This document shows, piece after piece, positions 1 through 6,203 of a stretch of 9,697 nt of DNA. The translations under genes were made by a program, and so were the position numbers. Source of the DNA: an uncultured Porphyromonadaceae bacterium (GTDB lineage Bacteria; Bacteroidota; Bacteroidia; Bacteroidales; Muribaculaceae); the NCBI GenBank assembly GCA_947175225.1, contig CAMWLX010000101.1, positions 1 to 9,697 on the forward strand. The letters run 5' to 3'. Numbering within the stretch: the first letter of the stretch is position 1; the number at the start of each line of letters is the position of its first letter. The notes under the pieces were generated by a model. That model made no database searches. It was not told the DNA's origin and saw only the letters and a list, made by a program, of their open reading frames with translations.

Positions 1-2
1 CC

Positions 3-56
3 TACAAAATTAGTGAATATCAAGCTAAAAACCAAGATAATGTTAAAAAAATGTAA
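3..56 (+). CDS. C-terminal tail of an upstream gene (partial)
   Basis: The third forward frame is open from the window edge and reads YKISEYQAKNQDNVKKM, then TAA at 54-56. The composition (charged, polar, helix-forming) is plausible for the end of a real protein. The stop lies four bases before the ATG at 61, which matches the tight spacing of every other gene pair here. Only 17 residues are visible, so no function can be given. An alternative is that this stretch is non-coding leader and the next gene starts further upstream. Confidence 0.45.
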   Translation, partial: YKISEYQAKNQDNVKKM

Positions 57-60
57 AGTT

Positions 61-468
61 ATGACAAAAGAAACTATATGTACATATGAACAAAGCAGCC
101 GTCTCAAAAGATTAGGTTTTGATTGGCCTTGCTGGTCCGTATACCATGAGCAGGTAAACGGATCAATACTTCTTGAGAGAAGCAAGACTCAGGCGGATAA
201 TTGGAATGCCGGAATTTATATATCTGCTCCTACTCGAGAAACGGCACACCGATGGTTAATAGAAAAGGAAAATCTCTTCATAGCTTTCACTCCTCAAAAA
301 GATGATAACGGGCGAAGGATTTATAGCTTCAACATATATTGGCTTGAATCTTTAGAAATAGTTGATAAATCTGAAAAATTATATGATACATATGGAAAAG
401 CAATGTCTGATGCTTTGGACAAGGCTATCATATGCGCATCATTCATAAACCACAATAATAAAATCTGA
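61..468 (+). CDS. Hypothetical protein of a Bacteroides phage-type family
   Basis: This is a 135-residue soluble protein with no signal peptide or membrane segment. It begins MTKETICTYEQSSRLKRLGF and contains APTRETAHRWLIEKENLF in the middle. From memory this architecture recurs in Bacteroides prophage and mobile-element hypothetical proteins: an N-terminal 'T.EQ...LK.LGFD' segment, an aromatic-rich centre, and an 'APT...A..WL.EK' segment. No biochemical role is known to me. The frame is open further upstream (GTG at 13, ATG at 40). I chose ATG at 61 because family members start close to the 'TICTYEQ' segment and because the upstream reading frame ends at 56. The stop is followed after three bases by topB, so the two are probably cotranscribed. 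Confidence 0.75.
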   Translation: MTKETICTYEQSSRLKRLGFDWPCWSVYHEQVNGSILLERSKTQADNWNAGIYISAPTRETAHRWLIEKENLFIAFTPQKDDNGRRIYSFNIYWLESLEIVDKSEKLYDTYGKAMSDALDKAIICASFINHNNKI

Positions 469-471
469 TCT

Positions 472-2568
472 ATGATAGCTGTAATTGCAGAAAAACCGAG
501 TGTTGCAACCGATATCGCAAAGATTATCGGTGCTAATCAACGTTGTGAGGGTTATCTAACAGGCAATGGCTACATGGTCACATGGGCTTTCGGTCATTTG
601 ATCCAGCTTGCAATGCCGGATGCGTATGGAGTATCATCATTCAATAGAGACCACCTTCCTATTCTCCCCTCAAGCTTCCAATTGATACCACGTCAGATAA
701 AAGCTGAAAAGGGATATAAGTCTGATCCGGGCGTGCTGAAACAGCTTAAAGTGATAAAGGATGTGCTTGGTAAATGTGATAGCATAGTAGTAGCGACTGA
801 TGCAGGACGTGAAGGTGAACTCATCTTCCGATATATATATAAATATCTTGATTGCAGTAAACTGTTTCGGCGCTTGTGGATAAGCAGTCTTACCGACAGA
901 GCCATCCGTGAAGGGATGAATAATCTGCAGCCGGGTAATCGATATGACAATCTATACCTTTCAGCCAAATCTCGAAGTGAGGCTGACTGGCTTATTGGGA
1001 TCAATGCCACGCAGTCGCTGAGTGTGGCAGCCGGCAAGGGTGTGTATTCCCTTGGCAGGGTACAGACACCCACTTTGAAAATGATCTGCACAAGATATCT
1101 GGAGAACAAACACTTTACCCCGGTGAAATACTGGCAACTGAAAGTCAACACTAACTCCGGAGGAATTGATTTCACTGCTCAGTCAATATCCAAATGGGAA
1201 AAAGAAACTGAAGCAAATGTTGTACTTGCAAAAGTTCGTGAAGTCGGGCATTTGTTTGTTAAATCTGTAGAGCAAAAGGAAACAAACCAGGAACCACCAT
1301 TACTATATGATCTCACCTCTCTTCAAAAAGAGGCAAACACTAAACTGAATTTCTCAGCCGACAAGACCTTATCTTTGGCTCAGAGTCTATATGAGAAAAA
1401 GGTGCTCTCATACCCAAGAACCGGTAGCAGATATATTTCTGAAGATGTTTTTGAAGAGATCCCGGAGAGAATCTCATTGCTTACGAAATATCCAAGATTT
1501 ACCAATTATGCAAAGGGTTTAGCTGGAACTGCTCTTAACAGGCGTAGTATTGATGACAGCAAAGTCACCGACCATCATGCTCTGATAGTAACAGAGAATT
1601 TGCCCGGAAGTCTTTCAGACGATGAGCGGTCCATCTACGAGCTTGTAGCCGGACGAATGCTTGAAGCATTCTCCGGAAAATGCGTCAAGGATGTCACCAC
1701 GGTAGTACTATCGGCAGGAGATTGTGACTTCATGACAAAAGGAACAATTGTTAAAGTTCCGGGATGGCGGATGGTGTTTAACGATCTGGATAGCGACAAT
1801 GAAGACGACAACAATCTGCCACAGATTCGTCAAGGTGAAAATCTTCCGATATCAGGTGCAGAACTTCTCGAGAAGCAAACGAAACCCAAACCGTTGCATA
1901 CAGAAAGCAGTCTGCTTGCTGCCATGGAGAATGCAGGCAAAGAACTGCAGGATGACGAGATCAAAGCCAGAATGAAAGAATGCGGCATTGGCACTCCAGC
2001 GACAAGAGCTGCCATAATTGAGACCCTTTTTTCGCGTCAGTATATAGTGCGCGATAAAAAGAATTTAGTGCCTACAGAGAAGGGACTTGCCGTTTTCAAT
2101 ATCGTCAAAGATAAAAGGATATCTGACGTAGAACTGACAGGTGTCTGGGAAAACGATCTTTACAAAATAGAGACGGGGGAATTGTCTTCCGAAGCATTCC
2201 ATAAAGGCATTGAGGAGTATACCGTGCAGATTACTAAAGAACTGCTATCAACTCAAATCGACTTCAAGGAGGCTACCGGGCTTGAATGCCCAAAATGCAA
2301 GGCGAAGACTATTCATTTTTATCCAAAAGTTGTGAAATGCACCAATGAAGACTGCGGATTCGTGATTTTTCGTAATAAATGTGACAAACAACTTACTGAC
2401 AAACAGATTAACGATCTACTTACAAAAAAGAAGACAGGAGTTATAAAAGGTTTTAAAAGCAAAGCCGGTAAATCCTTTGATGCAGCTCTTGTCCTTGATG
2501 AACAGTTCAACGTGAATTTCCGGTTTGCCGACAATAAATCAAATCAAAGGAAATCAAAGAATGGGTAA
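472..2568 (+). CDS. topB: DNA topoisomerase III (type IA)
   Basis: This type IA topoisomerase relaxes or decatenates DNA by passing strands through a transient single-strand break, and acts on replication or recombination intermediates. At 698 residues it is full length for bacterial TopB. The N-terminal TOPRIM domain has E7 in AEKPSVATDIA and the acidic motif ATDAGREGELIFRYIY (D110, E114, E116). The catalytic tyrosine is Y314 in LSYPRTGSRYI, where G replaces the D found in E. coli (TDSR). Further family motifs are KVTDHHALIVT (364-374) and GIGTPATRAAIIETL (505-519). The C-terminus carries one four-Cys zinc finger (C606, C609, C623, C628), then a basic tail (about 640-698) rich in K and N. 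Mobile elements of Bacteroides do carry such genes: the CTnDOT exc protein is a topoisomerase III. Its neighbours on both sides are small element-type genes, so this copy probably belongs to the element rather than the host core genome. Confidence 0.97.
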   Translation: MIAVIAEKPSVATDIAKIIGANQRCEGYLTGNGYMVTWAFGHLIQLAMPDAYGVSSFNRDHLPILPSSFQLIPRQIKAEKGYKSDPGVLKQLKVIKDVLGKCDSIVVATDAGREGELIFRYIYKYLDCSKLFRRLWISSLTDRAIREGMNNLQPGNRYDNLYLSAKSRSEADWLIGINATQSLSVAAGKGVYSLGRVQTPTLKMICTRYLENKHFTPVKYWQLKVNTNSGGIDFTAQSISKWEKETEANVVLAKVREVGHLFVKSVEQKETNQEPPLLYDLTSLQKEANTKLNFSADKTLSLAQSLYEKKVLSYPRTGSRYISEDVFEEIPERISLLTKYPRFTNYAKGLAGTALNRRSIDDSKVTDHHALIVTENLPGSLSDDERSIYELVAGRMLEAFSGKCVKDVTTVVLSAGDCDFMTKGTIVKVPGWRMVFNDLDSDNEDDNNLPQIRQGENLPISGAELLEKQTKPKPLHTESSLLAAMENAGKELQDDEIKARMKECGIGTPATRAAIIETLFSRQYIVRDKKNLVPTEKGLAVFNIVKDKRISDVELTGVWENDLYKIETGELSSEAFHKGIEEYTVQITKELLSTQIDFKEATGLECPKCKAKTIHFYPKVVKCTNEDCGFVIFRNKCDKQLTDKQINDLLTKKKTGVIKGFKSKAGKSFDAALVLDEQFNVNFRFADNKSNQRKSKNG

Positions 2569-2574
2569 TTAGGC

Positions 2575-2874
2575 ATGGAAGCAGAAAACAAACATCTAAT
2601 ATCAGATAATATGGTAACGAATTGCAATAGTGACTTCAATCTTAATAATGAAAATATAAAGCGCACTGTCATTCCAGACAATGACTATCTCCCTTTTGTA
2701 CCAATTAAGAATACCCTGATCAATATGAAACCGGGGGAAATAACGGCATGGCCTGACAGCAAGGCAAACTCAGTAAGGATACTTGCCGGAAGAATATCCA
2801 AGCAAATGGGAAGGAAATACCGTTGTATGAAGAACCGTAAGGAGAAGACTGTGGATGTTTGTAGGTTTTCTTAA
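2575..2874 (+). CDS. Small hypothetical protein with basic C-terminal segment
   Basis: This is a 99-residue protein with no membrane segment. The first 35 residues are polar and Asn-rich and look disordered. The C-terminal half, from about residue 47, reads LINMKPGEITAWPDSKANS and continues into a K/R-rich stretch ending KTVDVCRFS. The pattern 'MKPGE...WP.SK.NSVR......G.KY......K...V.R' resembles small Bacteroides phage proteins I recall ('MK.GETR.FP.SK.NSVR...R.G......R....I.VTR'), but I know no function for them. The alternating basic and hydrophobic residues would suit a small nucleic-acid-binding fold; that is inference. It starts six bases after topB and ends 12 bases before the next gene. 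Confidence 0.7.
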   Translation: MEAENKHLISDNMVTNCNSDFNLNNENIKRTVIPDNDYLPFVPIKNTLINMKPGEITAWPDSKANSVRILAGRISKQMGRKYRCMKNRKEKTVDVCRFS

Positions 2875-2886
2875 AATCAGAGTATT

Positions 2887-3132
2887 ATGAAAAAAGAAAT
2901 AATCACAATAGCGGGAAAAGATTATTCACCTATCCTTGTTGGTTTTTTTGAATGTTGCCTTAACTGCGATCTTCAGAAGAAACACTGTCACTACCAATGC
3001 CATTATTTCGAGGATTCAGAGGAGGAGAATGTTGCATTGAAGCGTGTAATCCACGAGGCAAAACCTTCTTTATGGGAAAGAATCAAACAATTATTCATGC
3101 CCATAGAATCGGAACATCAACAACCGTCCTGA
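2887..3132 (+). CDS. Small Cys-rich hypothetical protein (possible metal-binding)
   Basis: This 81-residue protein has a compact Cys/His cluster, FECCLNCDLQKKHCHYQCHYF, at about residues 21-41. It contains C23, C24, C27, C34, H35, C38 and H39. The C-x2-C then C-x3-C spacing could bind zinc. The rest is an acidic stretch (EDSEEE) and an amphipathic 'SLWERIKQLFMP' segment near the C-terminus. Similar Cys-rich mini-proteins occur in Bacteroides phages, but I recognise no named family. The start ATG follows an A-rich context 12 bases after the previous stop, and the next gene begins one base after the stop. Confidence 0.68.
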   Translation: MKKEIITIAGKDYSPILVGFFECCLNCDLQKKHCHYQCHYFEDSEEENVALKRVIHEAKPSLWERIKQLFMPIESEHQQPS

Positions 3133-3133
3133 A

Positions 3134-3319
3134 ATGACAAATACAGCTCACTTGAAACGTCGTGCCAATCTTCTTTATCGGTTAAGACGAAAAGGGGTGT
3201 CATGCGATACGTCCCTACGACTCATCTACATTCCCTGTGGTTCAGATCCGTATCGGCATAGTCAAGTGAAGAAACTTTGCAAAGAATTCCATTTCAACAT
3301 ACAATACGAGATAATATGA
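3134..3319 (+). CDS. Very small basic hypothetical protein
   Basis: This 61-residue, strongly basic protein is dominated by Arg and Lys in the first 20 residues (HLKRRANLLYRLRRKGVSCD), followed by a hydrophobic strand LRLIYIPCG and a C-terminal basic segment. The composition suggests nucleic-acid binding. I recognise no family. The ATG lies one base after the preceding stop, so translation is probably coupled. The gene could be a chance frame, but the tight spacing and the lack of another sensible frame here support it. Confidence 0.6.
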   Translation: MTNTAHLKRRANLLYRLRRKGVSCDTSLRLIYIPCGSDPYRHSQVKKLCKEFHFNIQYEII

Positions 3320-3335
3320 AACAATCTGAAAGAAT

Positions 3336-3605
3336 ATGGATGAGATTAAGATATTAAAGGATAAAGAGGAAGCCGTCGCTGTGATGATGGTCAAGTATGC
3401 AAAATCATGTCGCATAATGCTCAACACTGAAGAGAGGGAGGCAGTAGAGAGCTGCATGGAGTTGGCAGGATGCAATACATCCGACGGACATCTGGAGCGT
3501 CGTAGATTAGAGGCTAACTTCATACTACTCGACTGTATATCCCGAGTTGACCGTATTGAACTCCGAAAAATAGAAAAAGCTCTCATGGACATTGCAACTA
3601 AATAA
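3336..3605 (+). CDS. Small helical hypothetical protein
   Basis: This 89-residue protein is predicted by eye to be almost entirely helical. It has long runs of charged and hydrophobic residues (MDEIKILKDKEEAVAVMMVK at the start, RRRLEANFILLDCISRVDRIEL in the second half). There is no signal peptide or membrane segment, and it has three Cys in the central part. I do not recognise the family. It lies between the basic mini-protein and the cytosine methyltransferase, with a 16-base gap before it and 34 bases after it. A 13-codon mini-frame at 3316-3357 overlaps its start. Confidence 0.65.
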   Translation: MDEIKILKDKEEAVAVMMVKYAKSCRIMLNTEEREAVESCMELAGCNTSDGHLERRRLEANFILLDCISRVDRIELRKIEKALMDIATK

Positions 3606-3639
3606 AAAGCCCTTAGAAACAAACACAAAACAATCTGAT

Positions 3640-5364
3640 ATGATCAACTTACTATATATAGACCTTTTTTGCGGAGCCGGTGGCACTTCTAGCGGTATCA
3701 ACACCGCAAGGCTGGATGGCGAGGAATGCGCCAAGGTGATTGCTTGTGTCAATCACGACGCAAATGCCATAGCATCACATGCAAGCAATCATCCCGAAGC
3801 CAAGCACTTCACCGAGGATATCCGGACATTAGAACTTTCCCCTCTGGTGGAACATGTTCGTAAGTGCAAGACCGAGAATCCAGATGCACTCGTGGTGCTA
3901 TGGGCTTCGCTCGAATGCACGAATTTCAGTAAAGCTAAAGGAGGACAACCAAGGGATGCGGATAGCCGGACTCTTGCAGAGCATCTTTTCCGATATATAG
4001 AAGCCATCGATCCGGATTATATACAGATTGAAAATGTTGAGGAGTTCCAAAGCTGGGGTGATGTGGACGAGAAAGGAAGGCCTGTATCCATGGATCGCGG
4101 ACGCTGCTATCTGCGTTGGGTCAGAAACGTCAAGAAGTATGGCTATGGCTTCGAGAGAAGAATAATGAACGCAGCTGATTATGGAGCATACACGAGCCGA
4201 AAACGTTTCTTTGGCATCTTTGCTAAGAAAGGATTACCTATTGTATGGCCAGAACAAACCCATTGCAAACGAAGTAAAGCAGATTTTTTTGAAGATGATC
4301 TTGAACCATGGAAACCAGTCAAGGATGTGCTTGACTTCTCAAACGAAGGGGAAAGTATCTTCGGGCGTAAGAAACCACTGTCTGAAAATACACTTGGAAG
4401 GATATATGCCGGTTTGATTAAGTTTGTAGCCGGAGGCAAGGATGCATTCCTTATCAAGTACAATTCCATTAACCATAAGACCGGGAAATATTGTCCACCG
4501 TCTGTTGATAATCCATGTCCTACTGTAGCGACTCAGAACAGGCTGGGACTTGCAAAGGTTTGTTTCCTGTCAAAACAATTCAGCGGAGACCCCTACAGCA
4601 AGAACTCATCAGTGGAAGATCCAGCCGGCACAATAACCACCGTAGACCATCATGCATTTATTTCGGTCCATTATGGAAACGGTTATAACAAAAGCATTGA
4701 TCAACCGGCACCGACCTTGACATCAAAAGACAAAGTATCAGTAATTAATATTGAAAGATTTGTAGTCAACTACAGATTTAAAAATACCGGGCATTCCATA
4801 GAAGATCCTGCACCTAATATCTGTACTGTAGGACAAATTGGAATTGCAAGTTGCCATTTCTTAGATAATCAATATGGCAACGGCAGACCCACATCTGTTG
4901 ACACTGTTGCGGGATCAATAATGACAAACCCCAAGCAGAAGCTTGTAACATGTGACCGCTTTCTGATGAATCCTCAGTTTACATCTGCCGGATCTTCTTT
5001 AGAAGATCCTTGCTTCACCCTCATTGCCCGGATAGATAAGCGCCCTCCTTATCTTGTAATGACAGAGACAGGAGACGTTGCTATCGAAATCTACGAGTCG
5101 GATTTACCCATGATGGTCAAGATTAAGGAATTTATGGCGCTATACTGTATCGTCGACATCAAGATGCGGTTGCTCTTGATTGATGAGATAAAACTTATAC
5201 AAGGTTTCCCTAAAGATTATGTTCTTATCGGCACCCAAGCCGAGCAGAAGAAGTTTTTAGGCAATGCAGTGGAAGTAACCATAGCGCGTAAGTGGTGTGA
5301 GGCTCTTTGTGGTGGACTGAGGGAGTTTGATCTGACAGAATATCATTCTAAACAAGTAGCGTAA
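3640..5364 (+). CDS. DNA (cytosine-5-)methyltransferase with repeat-containing insertion
   Basis: This 574-residue enzyme should transfer a methyl group from S-adenosylmethionine to C5 of cytosine in DNA. Motif I is YIDLFCGAGGTSSG (residues 6-19). Motif IV is ASLECTNFS with catalytic C93; the usual 'PC' is 'EC'. Motif VI is IENVEEF (E131-N132-V133). Motif VIII is YGAYTSRKRFFGIF. Motif IX-like LLLIDEIKLIQGFP lies at 511-524, and motif X LGNAVEVTIARKW at 540-552. Between motifs VIII and IX, where the target-recognition domain lies, there are about 320 residues. About 205 of these (269-473) are six degenerate repeats around S-[VIL]-[DE]-x-P. I chose ATG at 3640 because it lies just before motif I; the frame continues upstream only to a TTG at 3592 inside the previous gene. 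No restriction endonuclease is adjacent, so it is probably an orphan or self-protecting methyltransferase of the element. Confidence 0.93.
   Translation: MINLLYIDLFCGAGGTSSGINTARLDGEECAKVIACVNHDANAIASHASNHPEAKHFTEDIRTLELSPLVEHVRKCKTENPDALVVLWASLECTNFSKAKGGQPRDADSRTLAEHLFRYIEAIDPDYIQIENVEEFQSWGDVDEKGRPVSMDRGRCYLRWVRNVKKYGYGFERRIMNAADYGAYTSRKRFFGIFAKKGLPIVWPEQTHCKRSKADFFEDDLEPWKPVKDVLDFSNEGESIFGRKKPLSENTLGRIYAGLIKFVAGGKDAFLIKYNSINHKTGKYCPPSVDNPCPTVATQNRLGLAKVCFLSKQFSGDPYSKNSSVEDPAGTITTVDHHAFISVHYGNGYNKSIDQPAPTLTSKDKVSVINIERFVVNYRFKNTGHSIEDPAPNICTVGQIGIASCHFLDNQYGNGRPTSVDTVAGSIMTNPKQKLVTCDRFLMNPQFTSAGSSLEDPCFTLIARIDKRPPYLVMTETGDVAIEIYESDLPMMVKIKEFMALYCIVDIKMRLLLIDEIKLIQGFPKDYVLIGTQAEQKKFLGNAVEVTIARKWCEALCGGLREFDLTEYHSKQVA
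4444..5058 (+). repeat. Six degenerate protein repeats inside the cytosine methyltransferase
   Basis: At the protein level, residues 269-473 of the methyltransferase show six copies of a module of about 28-36 residues. Each has a hydrophobic strand such as 'FL..Y', a Gly/Asn-rich turn, and a core S-[VIL]-[DE]-x-P-x-x-T-[IVL]. The cores are SVDNPCPTVAT (S288), SVEDPAGTITT (S324), SIDQPAPTLTS (S352), SIEDPAPNICT (S386), SVDTVAGSIMT (S419) and SLEDPCFTLIA (S453). The fifth copy has lost the Pro. The repeats are diverged at the DNA level, so this is ancient duplication rather than recent slippage. Confidence 0.8.
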
Positions 5365-5367
5365 TAT

Positions 5368-5883
5368 ATGGCTCAGGAGAATATTGATGATTGGTTTTCA
5401 ATAGCAAAACATTATGCTCAGGCTGAAAAGGAACTTGGGATTCAGCATTGGGTACATATTTCTATAAAGTATACCGATAATGTGGGAAATATTCATCTAC
5501 TCTATGCTTATGATCTCCCAAGAGAGGTATATGAGAGACGTTCGTGGGTACCGGAATGGAGACAGGCAAGATATAAATGTCAGTTTCCGAGAGAGAATAT
5601 ATCTTGTTATTACTTCTATTATGACAAGCGATTGGGAAATGATTCTATACTGACTTCCGATCTCAGGAAACTAACCGCGGCTAAAGCACAAGTCACCAGA
5701 ATCCAAAATATGATTGACGAATATGTGAATCACGAAAGGGAAAGTAATATGTTCTTTGATGAAGCATCCGATCAGGACCTCAAAGAAGCCCGCAGAAAAC
5801 TTGACATTAAGAAATCAAATGTCGAAGCAGCTGAAATGAGAATGAAAGAAAAGATCAACCAGATAAAGGGAAGAAAGATATGA
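5368..5883 (+). CDS. Hypothetical protein with C-terminal coiled coil
   Basis: This 171-residue soluble protein has two parts. Residues 1-95 are rich in aromatics (IQHWVHISIKYTD, CYYFYYDKRLG) and look like a small alpha/beta domain. Residues 97-171 are a long charged helix with heptad-like spacing (LRKLTAAKAQVTRIQNMIDEY, then LKEARRKLDIKKSNVEAAEM), probably a coiled coil. No catalytic motif is visible and I recognise no family. It starts three bases after the methyltransferase stop, and its stop overlaps the next start by four bases (ATGA). The following membrane protein is therefore translationally coupled and may be a partner; that is inference. Confidence 0.72.
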   Translation: MAQENIDDWFSIAKHYAQAEKELGIQHWVHISIKYTDNVGNIHLLYAYDLPREVYERRSWVPEWRQARYKCQFPRENISCYYFYYDKRLGNDSILTSDLRKLTAAKAQVTRIQNMIDEYVNHERESNMFFDEASDQDLKEARRKLDIKKSNVEAAEMRMKEKINQIKGRKI

Positions 5884-6092
5884 ATGTAAAAATCAAAATA
5901 GCGATTAATACATTATGCATTCTTTTATGTCTTAACAGTCTATTAGAACAGTATTTGGGACGACCGATAGATTTTTTAGATTTTATAGGTCTCTCCATAG
6001 CTAACTCTGTATTGCTTATAGGGAATATTATTGAATGTAGAAGACGGAAAAGACTCGCAGATTTTCTTGCCGAAAAAAGAAAAACGTTATGA
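5880..6092 (+). CDS. Small two-helix membrane protein
   Basis: This 70-residue protein has two hydrophobic segments, IAINTLCILLCLNSLLEQYL (about residues 7-26) and FLDFIGLSIANSVLLIGNII (about 32-51). They are joined by a short loop and followed by a strongly basic tail (ECRRRKRLADFLAEKRKTL) that should stay in the cytoplasm. The predicted topology is a hairpin with both ends in the cytoplasm. Its size and layout are compatible with a holin-like or other small phage membrane protein, but I see no family signature, and the position in an early or replication block argues against a lysis role. Its start overlaps the previous stop, and its own stop overlaps the ATG at 6089 of the ASCH remnant, again as ATGA. 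Confidence 0.68.
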   Translation: MNVKIKIAINTLCILLCLNSLLEQYLGRPIDFLDFIGLSIANSVLLIGNIIECRRRKRLADFLAEKRKTL

Positions 6093-6203
6093 TACTTGAT
6101 CTTCCCCTGATGTTCGTTTGGTACGACAGGATAGATATTGGCGATAAGCCGGAGGAGAAAATATAGAAAGATGTTTATTATTAAACTTGGTAAAAGGGTA
6201 TGA
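6089..6203 (+). pseudogene. Collapsed ASCH-domain (DUF3850-like) gene remnant
   Basis: Two pieces in different frames look like the two ends of one ASCH-domain gene. The 5' piece (6089-6166, 25 codons, TAG stop) contains LPLMFVWYDRIDIGDKPEE. This matches my recollection of the ASCH N-terminus, 'LPL...W[FY]D.I..G.K.EEYRE'. The 3' piece (6171-6203) reads MFIIKLGKRV, like the usual C-terminal 'VFIIKLGER.' of the same family. An intact member has roughly 110-140 residues, so the middle is missing and the frame is shifted by one. Both outer borders are preserved: ATGA overlap with the upstream stop (6089-6092) and ATGA overlap with the downstream start (6200-6203). Intact ASCH domains are thought to bind RNA or modified nucleosides. 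This copy is very probably non-functional, though the 25-residue peptide could still be made. Family assignment is from memory. Confidence 0.6.

Noticed and set aside
693..1175. Minus-strand open frame of 160 codons inside topB
   Set aside because: It lies wholly within the conserved catalytic part of topB, has a Ser/Leu/Arg-rich composition typical of an antisense shadow, and shows no recognisable motif.
3242..3628. Minus-strand open frame of 128 codons
   Set aside because: It is antisense to two small + strand genes that fit the operon spacing. Its protein is rich in Ser, Leu and Arg with no domain signature. A real gene there cannot be fully excluded, but the + strand reading is better.
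3592..3639. Upstream TTG start for the cytosine methyltransferase
   Set aside because: It would overlap the preceding gene and add 16 polar residues before motif I. The ATG at 3640 places MINLLYIDLFCGAGG exactly where such enzymes normally begin.
5880..6092. Holin
   Set aside because: Two membrane segments and a basic tail fit, but there is no endolysin or spanin nearby and the surroundings are replication and modification genes. Left as a small membrane protein.
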